DNA of 64,000 nt from an uncultured Pelagibacteraceae bacterium (GCA_902537845.1 CACBDC010000001.1:1-64000); one strand, 5' to 3'. Counted from the first letter of the stretch, positions 53,016 through 62,567 are shown. Numbers and translations are program-made. The notes: a model not told the origin generated them from the letters alone.

Positions 53016-54526
53016 TAGAAGGAATATTAATTGGTTTAAAAACTGCTTTATCTTTTCAAAACTTAATGATGGTTATGATTGGATGTTTTGCAGGAACTAT
53101 TATTGGAATGCTTCCTGGATTAGGCCCAATGACTGCAATTGCATTAATGATACCCATCACTTACGGCTTTGACCCTGCAACAGGTCTTATTTTAATGGCT
53201 GGTGTTTATTACGGAGCTGTATTTGGTGGCTCAACTTCCTCAATTTTAATTAATGCCCCTGGTGTTCCTGGAACAGTAGCAACTTCATTTGATGGTTATC
53301 CGATGGCTCAACAAGGAAAAGCGGGTAAAGCATTAGCTATTGCAGCTTACAGTTCTTTTGCAGGGGGAACAATCTCAGCAATTTTTTTATTAATTGCAGC
53401 ACCGAGTTTATCTAAAGTTAGCTTATCGTTTCGATCACCAGATTATTTTGGATTAATGATTTTAGGTTTAACCGCTGTAGCTGCTTTTTCTTCTAAGGGA
53501 AATTTTTTAAAAGCAATGATGATGTGCGTGTTAGGATTGATGTTAGCATCAGTCGGACAAGATACTTTATCTGATATTCCAAGATTTACATTTAATACAA
53601 TGAACTTATCAGATGGTATAAGTTTTGTTTTAGTTGTTATGGCAACATTTGCTATGAGTGAGGCATTAACAATCATAATAAAAGGAAATGATCCATCTAA
53701 AGCTGCAAAACAAATTTCATTAACAGATTTAGGGTCTATTAAAGTTAACAAAGAGGAGACAAAACAGATGGCTGCAACTATTCCTCGCTCCTCGATATTA
53801 GGATTTATTGTTGGTGTGTTACCTGGAGCAGGAGCAACTATTGCTTCATTCTTAGCTTATGGAATGGAAAGAAATTTTGTAAAAAGTGAAGAAAAAGAAA
53901 AATTTGGTAAAGGAAGTGTTCAAGGTTTATCTGCACCAGAAACTGCAAATAATGCTGCATGCTCAGGATCATTCGTTCCGCTACTAACGCTGGGAATCCC
54001 TGGAAGCGGAACTACAGCAGTTATGTTAGGAGCTTTATTAGGTTTTGGAATTCAGCCAGGACCAAGATTATATGAAACTAATCCAGATATTTTTTGGTCT
54101 GTAATTATGTCCATGTACATTGGAATGGTTGTTCTTTTAATTCTTAATCTTCCTTTAATTCCTTACATAGCGAGAATACTTGCTGTACCAAGAACTTTCC
54201 TAATACCAATGATTTTATTTTTTTCAGTAACTGGAATTTACTTAATGTCATTTAATAATTTTGATATTTTTTTAATGATAGGTATTGCAGTTATAGCCAC
54301 AATTTTAAGATTGTATGATTTTCCAATGCCACCACTTATACTAGCTTTTGTGTTAGGCGGTTTAATGGAAGAAAATTTAAGAAGATCACTCCTGATTAGT
54401 GACGGTTCTTGGTCTTTTCTATGGGACAGACCTTTGACAGTATGTATTATGATGACTATTTTTCTAATAGTTTGCTGGCAAATCTATAATAGTCTCAAGT
54501 CTATAAAAAAGACAGAAATATTGTAA
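53012..54526 (+). CDS. tctA: tripartite tricarboxylate transporter large membrane subunit, TctA-like
   Basis: The 504-residue product has about eleven spans and strong TctA motifs: GCFAGTIIGMLPGLGPMTAI near residues 24-43, GGSTSSILINAPGVPGT near 72-88, and the second half repeat GVLPGAGATIASFLAYG with TLGIPGSGTTAVMLGAL. It is the ion-driven carrier subunit. Confidence 0.92.
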   Translation: MIEGILIGLKTALSFQNLMMVMIGCFAGTIIGMLPGLGPMTAIALMIPITYGFDPATGLILMAGVYYGAVFGGSTSSILINAPGVPGTVATSFDGYPMAQQGKAGKALAIAAYSSFAGGTISAIFLLIAAPSLSKVSLSFRSPDYFGLMILGLTAVAAFSSKGNFLKAMMMCVLGLMLASVGQDTLSDIPRFTFNTMNLSDGISFVLVVMATFAMSEALTIIIKGNDPSKAAKQISLTDLGSIKVNKEETKQMAATIPRSSILGFIVGVLPGAGATIASFLAYGMERNFVKSEEKEKFGKGSVQGLSAPETANNAACSGSFVPLLTLGIPGSGTTAVMLGALLGFGIQPGPRLYETNPDIFWSVIMSMYIGMVVLLILNLPLIPYIARILAVPRTFLIPMILFFSVTGIYLMSFNNFDIFLMIGIAVIATILRLYDFPMPPLILAFVLGGLMEENLRRSLLISDGSWSFLWDRPLTVCIMMTIFLIVCWQIYNSLKSIKKTEIL

Positions 54527-54589
54527 AAATATCACTCTAAATGTCACTAAAATAGGGAAATTCACTGTTAAGATAAGACAATTTTGGGA

Positions 54590-54617
54590 TTGACCTCAAG
54601 AACTTTTATGTTAATTT
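54590..54617 (+). promoter_or_regulatory. possible promoter of the outer-membrane protein gene
   Basis: TTGACC at 54590 and TAATTT at 54612 are 16 bp apart in the 114-bp gap after tctA. Nothing else is seen in the gap. Confidence 0.35.
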
Positions 54618-54640
54618 TCTAGCATAAATTTTAAAAAACT

Positions 54641-55306
54641 ATGAATTTTATGAAAAAAACAGTTTTAGTGTTGATGATATCTATGCTTACTTTTGTAGGC
54701 AAAGCTTATGCAGAAATGACTTATGGAGTATCTGCAGCATTAACTAAAATTGAGGCGAGTGGTACAGAGACAGAAGGTGGAGAAAAAACAAATGCAAGTG
54801 CGCAAAACACTGTTATAGTTCCATCTTTGTTTGCTGAATACTCTTATTCGGACACTGTATCAATTGGATTAGACTTCATACCATTAAAAGCTGATGTAAG
54901 TAGCAAAACTAAGTCTAGAACAGATATTGAAACTTCTGTTTCTGGAACTGCAACAGCAACAACTACTTCAAGAACAAACAAAGCTCAAGCTGAACTAAGA
55001 AATCATTTAACTGCCTACGGTAATTTTATGGTAGGAGACGCTCTTTTTATTAAAGCTGGAGTTGCTTTTGTAGAATTAAATGCCCAAGAGTCACTTGGAA
55101 CAGGTTCTAAATATGGAAGCGAAGATATTTTTGGTGGAGTTATTGGTTTAGGTTTAAAACAAGGTAATGGTCGATTAGAATTAGTTTACACTGACTATGA
55201 AGATATTGCATTAACATCTTCTGTAGCAAGAAGTGGCGTATCAACTAATAACAAAATCGATGCAGATCTTGATACAATCCATCTAAAATACTCTTACTCT
55301 TTTTAG
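54641..55306 (+). CDS. outer-membrane beta-barrel protein
   Basis: The 221-residue product has a signal peptide ending near KAYA, alternating hydrophobic strands, and a C-terminal strand ending LKYSYSF with terminal Phe, the usual sorting signal for the outer membrane. A Thr/Ser/Ala-rich loop (SVSGTATATTTSRTNKAQAE) is probably exposed. An ATG three codons later gives a better-looking signal start (MKKTVLVLM). A strong terminator follows. The specific role is unknown. Confidence 0.75.
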   Translation: MNFMKKTVLVLMISMLTFVGKAYAEMTYGVSAALTKIEASGTETEGGEKTNASAQNTVIVPSLFAEYSYSDTVSIGLDFIPLKADVSSKTKSRTDIETSVSGTATATTTSRTNKAQAELRNHLTAYGNFMVGDALFIKAGVAFVELNAQESLGTGSKYGSEDIFGGVIGLGLKQGNGRLELVYTDYEDIALTSSVARSGVSTNNKIDADLDTIHLKYSYSF

Positions 55307-55333
55307 TTTAGTATAAGAAAATTTAAAAAAATT

Positions 55334-55366
55334 AACCCGCTCAAGATTTTGAGTGGGTTTTTTTTT
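55334..55366 (+). terminator. intrinsic terminator after the outer-membrane protein gene
   Basis: AACCCGCTCAA, a short loop, TTGAGTGGGTT with one G-T pair, then T9. It ends next to the stop codon of the leftward DoxX gene and may serve both directions. Confidence 0.85.
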
Positions 55367-55751
55367 ATAATCTAACGTATTTTTTTTCTCTGTCTACTGA
55401 CCATTCTTTTGTTCCATTAGCAACTATAAATAAAAAACCACCAGCTAATCCTAGATTTTTTAGAAACGCAATTGTTTGCATCTGGTCTATAAAGTCGTAA
55501 TGAAATACAAATGCGGTGACGATACAAAAGATAGCAAGAAGGCCTGCTGATATCCGAGCATAATAACCAATGATAACAAATAAAGGTAAAATTATCTCAA
55601 AGGCAATCGTTGGATATAATAAAAAACCAGGCACACCAAATCCCTCCATCCAACTCATTGTTCCATCTATACTAAAGATTTTGTTATATGCTGAAAGCAA
55701 AAATAGTGCAGAGATAAGAAGTCTACCTAGAAAGTCAATTAAGTTTGCCAT
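55365..55751 (-). CDS. DoxX-family membrane protein
   Basis: The 128-residue product has four spans with the DoxX opening FLGRLLISALFLLSAYNKIF near residues 6-25 and a central GVPGFLLYPTIAFEIILPLF. DoxX proteins occur with redox and thiol-stress systems, but no reaction can be assigned. It is a single gene between convergent and divergent neighbours. Confidence 0.82.
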   Translation of the reverse strand: MANLIDFLGRLLISALFLLSAYNKIFSIDGTMSWMEGFGVPGFLLYPTIAFEIILPLFVIIGYYARISAGLLAIFCIVTAFVFHYDFIDQMQTIAFLKNLGLAGGFLFIVANGTKEWSVDREKKYVRL

Positions 55752-55802
55752 ATGAATTTGTACTTAATTGAAACTAATGAGTCAAAAATTGAAGAGTTTA
55801 AA

Positions 55803-56882
55803 TTAGGCTTTTTTAGAAATAATCTTTAATATTATCGGCACAGTAAATAAAATCATTAATAACCTTATAATGTGATGAAAAGAAACGAATTCTGGGTCTA
55901 GGTCGAAGAAAATAGCGATGACAGCAACTTCATAAATTCCTCCAGGACAATATGATAATAATAAAGTAAAAAAATTTTTATCAATTACTAAACCAGCGGC
56001 TACTGCAGCAATTACACCTAAAATCACCAATAAGAAGGTCGCTACAAAACTGTGCAAAGCATTTCTACCTATCTCAGCAAATGTTTTTTCAGCAAATCTA
56101 CACCCCACAGAGGAACCTAAAATTAACAAACAGTAATCTATAATGTCAGGAGATATTTGATAACTTGCAAACTCAGTGATTTGCAATAAACCGCTTGCTA
56201 CTAAAGTTCCTGCCAAAAGAGCAGCAGGAATTTTTATCTTTTCAAAGAACAAAATTAAAATTACTGATGAAATAATTAAAATCATTAAGTGATATAAATT
56301 CTGATTTACAATCATTTCCTCAGAAATATTAACGCTATCTGCATCGTAAAAAGTATTCACGATAAATGGAAAAACTGTAATTATAATAATTAATCTTATT
56401 AAATGAGATGTAGCTACTTGGCTTAAATCTGTTTTTGCATCTTCAGCCAATATCATTAGTGGGCCTAATGCACCTGGTGCCGCTGAAAAAATAGAAGTTT
56501 TTTTCTCATATTTAGAAAACTTTTCTAAATATTTTGAAACGATTAGAACACTTAAAATTATATAAATTAACATAATTAAAGAGGTCCAGATCCAATCTTG
56601 CATTTGACTAAATAAATCTTTGTCTATGTAGTTACCAATATAAAGACCAAGAATTATTAATATTGAGGATAATATCAACCTTGGCATTTTGGTTTTAAGA
56701 CCCATTAATGAAGCTAAAGAAGTTATAAGCATTGGCCCCAAGAACCAGGCTAAAGGAATATTAAAATATTCAGCTATTATAGCACTTGGTATGGATATTA
56801 TGATGACAGATATAAACGGTATTGAAAATATCTGTTTAAAATTTTCTTTATTAAAAGGAATAGCTTGGTTATTCTGCATCAT
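55803..56882 (-). CDS. AbrB/AmpH-type (duplicated Abr) membrane protein
   Basis: The 359-residue product has about ten spans in two similar halves, each with a FNIPLAWFLGPM-type or IKIPAALLAGTLVASG-type block, the pattern of the AbrB membrane family. The family is often labelled ammonia monooxygenase or transcriptional regulator without evidence. A transport role is likely but unproven. Its ATG is 2 bp from the divergent ATG of the ProC-like gene. Confidence 0.75.
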   Translation of the reverse strand: MMQNNQAIPFNKENFKQIFSIPFISVIIISIPSAIIAEYFNIPLAWFLGPMLITSLASLMGLKTKMPRLILSSILIILGLYIGNYIDKDLFSQMQDWIWTSLIMLIYIILSVLIVSKYLEKFSKYEKKTSIFSAAPGALGPLMILAEDAKTDLSQVATSHLIRLIIIITVFPFIVNTFYDADSVNISEEMIVNQNLYHLMILIISSVILILFFEKIKIPAALLAGTLVASGLLQITEFASYQISPDIIDYCLLILGSSVGCRFAEKTFAEIGRNALHSFVATFLLVILGVIAAVAAGLVIDKNFFTLLLSYCPGGIYEVAVIAIFFDLDPEFVSFHHIIRLLMILFTVPIILKIISKKA

Positions 56883-56884
56883 TC

Positions 56885-57649
56885 ATGATTTTAGGATTTA
56901 TAGGAACTGGTAAAATTTCATCATCAATTATTTTTGGTATTTTTAAATCAAAGCTAAAAATTAAGAGAATTTATATATCTTCAAGAAATAGAAACATAGC
57001 TAAAAAACTATCAAAAAGTTATGGAAAAATAAAAGTATTGAATAATAATCAAGAAATTATAGATAAATCCTCAGTAGTATTATTGGGTGTTACACCTAAT
57101 GTTGGCAAAAAAATATTGCCTAAATTAAAATTTTCAAAAAATAAAAAAATAATAAGTCTTATTTCGACTATCAATTTGAATAAACTTAAAAAAATTACAA
57201 AGAATAGAAATATTGCAAGAGCTATACCTTTACCTCCAATCGAAATAAAAAAAGGACCAATTATTGTTTGTCCACCAAGTAAATTTGCTAAGAATATTTT
57301 TAAACATTTAGGGCAAGTTTTAGAAGTAAGAAATGAAAAACTTAGTTATAAGTTTTGGTCTACTGCCTCTTTAATGGCAACATACTATGAGATACTTAAT
57401 ACGAGTTCTAAATGGTTAAGTAAAAAAGGAATTAACAAAAAAATTGCTGATACTTACGTAGCTGAATTATTTTTAGCTTTAAGTCAAGACGCTTTAAATA
57501 AATCACCTCAAGGATTTAAAAAACTCGTAGCGGACTCACAGACCCCAAAAGGCCTAAATATGCAGTTTCTTAATGAATTGAAAAAAGGAAAATTCTTCAC
57601 TAAGTTCACCAAAGCTCTTGAAAATGTAAATAGAAGAGTAAGCAATTAA
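56885..57649 (+). CDS. pyrroline-5-carboxylate reductase-like protein
   Basis: The 254-residue product has an N-terminal Rossmann motif GFIGTGKISSSIIFGI near residues 4-19 and a C-terminal helical domain with ALSQDALNKSPQGFKKLVAD. It matches the ProC fold, which makes proline from pyrroline-5-carboxylate using NAD(P)H. Several active-site positions near the C-terminus differ from textbook ProC, so a related imine reductase is possible. It precedes a Liv-type importer operon with a 3-bp gap. Confidence 0.72.
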   Translation: MILGFIGTGKISSSIIFGIFKSKLKIKRIYISSRNRNIAKKLSKSYGKIKVLNNNQEIIDKSSVVLLGVTPNVGKKILPKLKFSKNKKIISLISTINLNKLKKITKNRNIARAIPLPPIEIKKGPIIVCPPSKFAKNIFKHLGQVLEVRNEKLSYKFWSTASLMATYYEILNTSSKWLSKKGINKKIADTYVAELFLALSQDALNKSPQGFKKLVADSQTPKGLNMQFLNELKKGKFFTKFTKALENVNRRVSN

Positions 57650-57652
57650 ATC

Positions 57653-58564
57653 ATGGAATATTTTATACAACAATTAGTTAACGGGATTACTTTAGGTTCG
57701 ATTTATGGACTAATCGCGATTGGTTACACTATGGTTTATGGAATAATTGGAATGATTAACTTTGCTCATGGAGATATTTTTATGATTGGAGCTTTTGTTG
57801 CTTTAATATCATTTATTATCTTCGGTCTAACCGGGGTTGCATTACCAATTATTTTACTTTTAGTTTTACTAATAGCTATGCTTTTCACGGCTTGCTATGG
57901 ATGGACAGTTGAAAAATTAGCTTACAAACCGTTAAGGGGTTCGTTTAGATTAGCTCCGCTTATATCTGCTTTAGGTATGTCGATTGTATTACAAAACTAT
58001 GTACAAGTTTCTCAAGGTGCAAGAGTAAAACCAATGCAGCCATTATTTTCGGGAGGATTAGAGTTTTTTAAGAATTCAGAATTTATTGTTACAGTTAGTT
58101 ATCTCCAAATTTTTATTGTTGTATTAACGATTATTTTAATGGGAATTTTTACATATTTAATCACAAAAACTGATTTAGGTAGAGCACAAAGAGCCTGCGA
58201 ACAAGATAGAACAATGACTGCTTTACTTGGAATTAATGTTGATAGAACAATTTCAATAACATTTATAATTGGATCTTCTTTAGCTTCAGTAGCAGGAATG
58301 ATGTTTGTACTTTATTATGGTGTTATTGATTTTTACATAGGATTTTTAGCTGGCATAAAAGCTTTTACTGCAGCAGTATTAGGCGGAATAGGATCGTTAC
58401 CTGGAGCAATGTTAGGTGGTTTGTTAATCGGACTTATAGAAACCTTCTGGGCTGGATATGTTTCACTTGAATATAAAGATGTTGCAGCTTTTAGTGTTTT
58501 AATTATAGTTTTAATTTTCTTTCCAACTGGATTTCTTGGAAAGCCTGACATCGAGAAAGTTTAA
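57653..58564 (+). CDS. livH: Liv-type ABC permease, LivH subunit (system 2)
   Basis: The 303-residue product has LivH blocks GLIAIGYTMVYGIIGMINFA near residues 19-38 followed by HGDIFM, and the coupling loop RAQRACEQDRTMTALLGINV near 178-197. It is closer to E. coli LivH than the system 1 subunit. The stop shares bases with the next start (TTTAATG). Confidence 0.9.
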   Translation: MEYFIQQLVNGITLGSIYGLIAIGYTMVYGIIGMINFAHGDIFMIGAFVALISFIIFGLTGVALPIILLLVLLIAMLFTACYGWTVEKLAYKPLRGSFRLAPLISALGMSIVLQNYVQVSQGARVKPMQPLFSGGLEFFKNSEFIVTVSYLQIFIVVLTIILMGIFTYLITKTDLGRAQRACEQDRTMTALLGINVDRTISITFIIGSSLASVAGMMFVLYYGVIDFYIGFLAGIKAFTAAVLGGIGSLPGAMLGGLLIGLIETFWAGYVSLEYKDVAAFSVLIIVLIFFPTGFLGKPDIEKV

Positions 58565-59832
58565 TGGAAAAGAAAGATATCATTCAGTCATTTAAAGATA
58601 GTTTATTTACAGGCTTAATTGCTTTAGCTCTGTTTGGTCCAATAGTAGGTTTAAGAACTGTATCAAAAGGTGAAGGGCTATTCATAACTCCACAATGGGG
58701 AGTAGTTTTTTTACTTGTTGGATTATGCATTTTAGGAAGATTTTTAATTAATATTAACTCTGCAAGAAGAACAGAATTTAAAATTTTTTCAACACTGTCA
58801 TCTAAGTTTTCTAGTGTTACCGAGGATAAAGCTAAACATTTTGCAATTACTGGTATTTTGTTTGCAGTAGTATTTCCATTTCTACCCTTTACTGACAGAT
58901 ACTTTATGGATGTAGCAATAATGATTTTAACTTATATCATGTTAGGATGGGGTTTAAACATTGTAGTTGGTTTAGCTGGTCTTCTTGATTTAGGTTATGT
59001 AGCTTTTTATGCAGTCGGTGCTTATTCTTACGCACTGATTGCTACAACTTTCGGTTGGTCTTTTTGGATTTGTTTACCTTTAGCTGGAGTGTTTGCAGCT
59101 TTTTTTGGAATTTTACTTGGCTTTCCTGTTTTAAGATTAAGAGGAGATTATCTTGCGATTGTTACTTTGGGGTTTGGAGAAATTATAAGAATTATCTTGA
59201 TCAATTGGTATGAAGTAACAAATGGTCCTGACGGTATCACTGGAATACCGCGACCATCTTTTTTTGGATTACCTTTTAAAAGATCTCCAGATGAGGGGGA
59301 AACAAGTTTTCATTTATTTTTCAATCTTGAATACTCAACAATGCATCGAATAATATTTTTATACTATTTAATTTTAGTATTAGCCTTAATAACTAATTAC
59401 TTTACGCTGAAGATAAGAAAACTTCCTGTTGGTAGAGCATGGGAAGCTTTAAGAGAAGATGAGATCGCTTGTAAATCTTTGGGCGTTAATCCCACGAATA
59501 CAAAACTAACTGCTTTTGCAATTGGAGCTATGTTTGGTGGTTTCGCTGGTTCATTTTTTGCGACGCGACAGGCATTTATAAGTCCAGAAAGTTTCACATT
59601 TATTGAATCTGCAATTATTGTTGCAATTGTTGTGTTAGGCGGCATGGGATCACAAACTGGAGTTGTCCTTGCATCAATTTTCTTAATTGGAATAACAGAA
59701 ATGTTTAGAGATTTAGAGCAATATAGAATGATCGCTTTTGGTGGAGCGATGGTTTTAATTATGGTGTTTAAACCAAAGGGAATATTAGCAAATAGAAAGC
59801 CAACTATTCTTATGCACGGAGATAAGAAATGA
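58564..59832 (+). CDS. livM: Liv-type ABC permease, LivM subunit (system 2)
   Basis: The 422-residue product has an N-terminal extension of about 85 residues before the LivM core, then LGWGLNIVVGLAGLLDLGYV, LRGDYLAIVTLGFGEIIRII and the coupling loop RAWEALREDEIACKSLGVNP. Extensions of this kind occur in E. coli LivM too. It overlaps livG by 4 bases. Confidence 0.9.
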   Translation: MEKKDIIQSFKDSLFTGLIALALFGPIVGLRTVSKGEGLFITPQWGVVFLLVGLCILGRFLININSARRTEFKIFSTLSSKFSSVTEDKAKHFAITGILFAVVFPFLPFTDRYFMDVAIMILTYIMLGWGLNIVVGLAGLLDLGYVAFYAVGAYSYALIATTFGWSFWICLPLAGVFAAFFGILLGFPVLRLRGDYLAIVTLGFGEIIRIILINWYEVTNGPDGITGIPRPSFFGLPFKRSPDEGETSFHLFFNLEYSTMHRIIFLYYLILVLALITNYFTLKIRKLPVGRAWEALREDEIACKSLGVNPTNTKLTAFAIGAMFGGFAGSFFATRQAFISPESFTFIESAIIVAIVVLGGMGSQTGVVLASIFLIGITEMFRDLEQYRMIAFGGAMVLIMVFKPKGILANRKPTILMHGDKK

Positions 59833-60620
59833 GCAATTTATTATCAGTAGAAAATTTAACAATGAAGTTCGGAGGATTGACAGCAATAGATGATTTAAGT
59901 TTTGATGCAAAAAATAATCAAATTACTTCCATTATTGGACCTAATGGCGCTGGAAAGACTACAGTATTTAATTGCTTAACAGGATTTTATAAACCTACTA
60001 ATGGTCAAATGTTTTTACACAAAGAGGATAGCAAAATTTCACTGAGAAAATACACAGATTTTAAAATAGCTTATGTTGCTAAAGTGGCCAGAACTTTTCA
60101 AAATATTAGACTGTTTCCAGCAATGTCCGTTCTTGAAAATTTATTAGTTGCTCAACACAATGAATTAATGGTTGCTTCGGGTTATTCTTTATTTGGTTTA
60201 CTTAATCTTAAAACATATAGAGATAAAGAACAGCTAGCAGTTGATAAAGCAAAATACTGGTTAGATATTATTGGCTTAACTCATAGAGCAGATGATAATG
60301 CAGGTGATCTACCTTATGGAGATCAAAGAAAATTAGAAATTGTTCGTGCGATGTGTATTGAACCAAGGTTATTGTGTCTAGATGAACCAGCAGCAGGATT
60401 AAATCCAAAAGAGTCAGCTGAACTAAATAAACTTTTAAAATTTATTAAAACAGAAAAACAAACAGGAATTTTATTAATTGAACATGATATGAGTGTGGTA
60501 ATGGGAATTTCCGACCATGTTGTTGTTTTAAATTATGGTAAAAAAATTTTTGAAGGAACTGCCGATCAAACTAAAAATAGCAAAGAGGTTATTGAAGCCT
60601 ACCTAGGAGTAGATGAATAA
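59829..60620 (+). CDS. livG: Liv-type ABC ATPase, LivG subunit (system 2)
   Basis: The 263-residue product has Walker A GPNGAGKT near residues 37-44, a signature variant LPYGDQRKLEIVRAM and Walker B LLCLDEPAAGLNP. The Tyr-Gly-Asp-Gln signature is usual for LivG. It shares a base with the livF start. Confidence 0.92.
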   Translation: MSNLLSVENLTMKFGGLTAIDDLSFDAKNNQITSIIGPNGAGKTTVFNCLTGFYKPTNGQMFLHKEDSKISLRKYTDFKIAYVAKVARTFQNIRLFPAMSVLENLLVAQHNELMVASGYSLFGLLNLKTYRDKEQLAVDKAKYWLDIIGLTHRADDNAGDLPYGDQRKLEIVRAMCIEPRLLCLDEPAAGLNPKESAELNKLLKFIKTEKQTGILLIEHDMSVVMGISDHVVVLNYGKKIFEGTADQTKNSKEVIEAYLGVDE

Positions 60621-61339
60621 TGCTTAAAATTTCCAATGTTGAAACTTTTTACGGCAAGATACAAGCTTTGAGAGGAGTTGATCTTGATGTGAATGATGGT
60701 GAAATTGTTTCTTTGATTGGCTCTAACGGAGCAGGTAAATCAACTTTACTTATGACTATTAGCGGGGTGAATAAAGCTAAAAGAGGAAATATAGTTTTTA
60801 ACGGTGAGAATATTGCGAACAGACAACCCCATAAAATTGTTGATATGGGTATTTGCCAAGTTCCTGAAGGAAGAAGAATATTTTCAAGATTAACTGTAGA
60901 AGAAAATTTAAGATTAGGTGCTCATGCCAATGAAAAAGGGAAGTATTTTGAAAATGACATTAAGGAAGTTTATGATTTATTTCCTGTATTAAGTGATAGA
61001 AAAACTCAAAGAGGCGGAACACTTTCTGGAGGAGAACAACAAATGTTGGCGATAGGAAGAGCGTTAATGAGCAAACCCAAAGTACTTTTATTAGATGAAC
61101 CCTCGTTAGGAATAGCTCCAAAACTAGTAAATCAAATATTTGTTTCAATAAAAAATATTAACAAAGAAAAAAACGTTACTATTTTTTTAGTTGAGCAAAA
61201 TGCTAAAAAGGCTTTAGAGCTTGCCGATAGAGCGTATGTTTTAGTAAACGGGAAGGTGACCATAAAGGGTTCTGGTCAAGAGTTACTCAAAAATAAAGAC
61301 ATACAAGCCGCTTATCTCGAAGGTGGGGCAAAAAATTAA
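60620..61339 (+). CDS. livF: Liv-type ABC ATPase, LivF subunit (system 2)
   Basis: The 239-residue product has Walker A GSNGAGKS near residues 34-41, signature LSGGEQQMLAIGRAL and Walker B VLLLDEPSLG. It completes the two-ATPase motor. The binding-protein gene follows after a 78-bp gap with its own leader. Confidence 0.92.
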   Translation: MLKISNVETFYGKIQALRGVDLDVNDGEIVSLIGSNGAGKSTLLMTISGVNKAKRGNIVFNGENIANRQPHKIVDMGICQVPEGRRIFSRLTVEENLRLGAHANEKGKYFENDIKEVYDLFPVLSDRKTQRGGTLSGGEQQMLAIGRALMSKPKVLLLDEPSLGIAPKLVNQIFVSIKNINKEKNVTIFLVEQNAKKALELADRAYVLVNGKVTIKGSGQELLKNKDIQAAYLEGGAKN

Positions 61340-61386
61340 CTTTTTTTCATATTTACAAGATTGTAATTAAGGTGTTCAATATCAAT

Positions 61387-61417
61387 AATTAATTAATTAA
61401 CAACAAAGGGAAATAAT
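61387..61417 (+). promoter_or_regulatory. shared leader of binding-protein gene 2
   Basis: AATTAATTAATTAACAACAA followed by AGGGAAATAAT and ATG is the same leader as at 44634 and 51513. A promoter upstream is less clear (TTGTAA and AATAAT, 17 bp apart). Confidence 0.55.
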
Positions 61418-62521
61418 ATGTTAAGAACGTTCAATAAACTTCTTTCATTAATTGCCGGAACATTAATGCTTGCAACAGTATCAGCTAAAGCTGACGTTGT
61501 TGTTGCTTCTGCTGGACCTATGTCAGGTCAGTACGCTTCATTTGGTGCTCAGTTAAAAGCTGGTGCTGAAATGTGGTTAAAGCACGTTAATAAAAAAGGT
61601 GGAATTAATGGTGAGAAAGTTAAATTAGAAATCGGAGACGATGCTTGCGATCCTAAACAAGCTGTTGCTGTAGCCAACAAATTTGCTGGTCAAGGTGTAG
61701 CTTATGTTGCAGGTCACTTCTGCTCTGGTTCTTCAATTCCAGCTTCTGCGGTTTATAATGAAGAGGGAATTATCCAAGTTTCACCAGCTTCAACAAATCC
61801 AGCGTTAACTGACAAAGGTGGTAAATATACTTTTAGAGTTTGTGGTCGAGATGATCAGCAAGGCGAAGTTGCTGGTAAATTCTTAGCTGAAAACTATAAA
61901 GGTAAAAAAGTAGCTATCCTTCATGATAAAACTGCTTACGGAAAAGGTTTAGCAGATGCGACTAGAAAAAATATGAAGAAAGCTGGCCTTAAAGACGCTA
62001 TGTACGAAGCTTATACAGCAGGTGAGAAAGACTATTCTGCTTTAGTTTCAAAATTAAAAGCTAACAACATTGATGCAGTATATCTTGGTGGTTACCACAC
62101 AGAAGGTGGTTTGATCGTAAGACAAATGAGAGATCAAGGTATGAAAACTAAATTAATCAGCGGTGACGCATTAGTTACAGCTGAGTATTGGGATATTACA
62201 GGAAATGCAGGTGAAGGCACGTTAATGACTTTCTCTCCAGATCCAAGAAATAACCCTGCTGCTGCAAGTGTTGTAAAAGAATTTAAAGCTGCTGGTATTG
62301 AGCCAGAAGGTTATGTTCTTTATTCGTACGCTGCGTTACAAGTATTCGAACAAGCTGCTAATCAAGCAGGAACAAACGATCCTGCTAAAGTTCTTAAAGT
62401 AATGAGAAAAGGTAAGTTTGATACTGTAATCGGTTCACTAAGCTTTGACAGAAAAGGTGACGTGAGCTTGCCAGGTTATGTATTTTATGAGTGGAGCAAA
62501 GGTAAATACAAAGAGCTGTAA
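61418..62521 (+). CDS. livK: branched-chain amino acid-type ABC substrate-binding protein (system 2)
   Basis: The 367-residue product has a signal peptide (cut near AKA, residues 23-25) and a type I binding fold beginning VVASAGPMSGQYASFGAQLK. GDDACDPKQAVAVANKFA and GHFCSGSSIPASAVYNE are the LivK/LivJ blocks that line the amino-acid site. It serves the LivHMGF proteins upstream. A strong terminator follows, so the mRNA for this abundant protein is short. Confidence 0.9.
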   Translation: MLRTFNKLLSLIAGTLMLATVSAKADVVVASAGPMSGQYASFGAQLKAGAEMWLKHVNKKGGINGEKVKLEIGDDACDPKQAVAVANKFAGQGVAYVAGHFCSGSSIPASAVYNEEGIIQVSPASTNPALTDKGGKYTFRVCGRDDQQGEVAGKFLAENYKGKKVAILHDKTAYGKGLADATRKNMKKAGLKDAMYEAYTAGEKDYSALVSKLKANNIDAVYLGGYHTEGGLIVRQMRDQGMKTKLISGDALVTAEYWDITGNAGEGTLMTFSPDPRNNPAAASVVKEFKAAGIEPEGYVLYSYAALQVFEQAANQAGTNDPAKVLKVMRKGKFDTVIGSLSFDRKGDVSLPGYVFYEWSKGKYKEL

Positions 62522-62542
62522 ACCAATTGCTTAACTAATTTT

Positions 62543-62567
62543 AAAGGGGGCTTAGGCCCCCTTTTTT
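62543..62567 (+). terminator. intrinsic terminator after livK
   Basis: AAAGGGGGC, loop TTAG, GCCCCCTTTTTT. The stem is compact and GC-rich in an AT-rich background. Confidence 0.9.
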
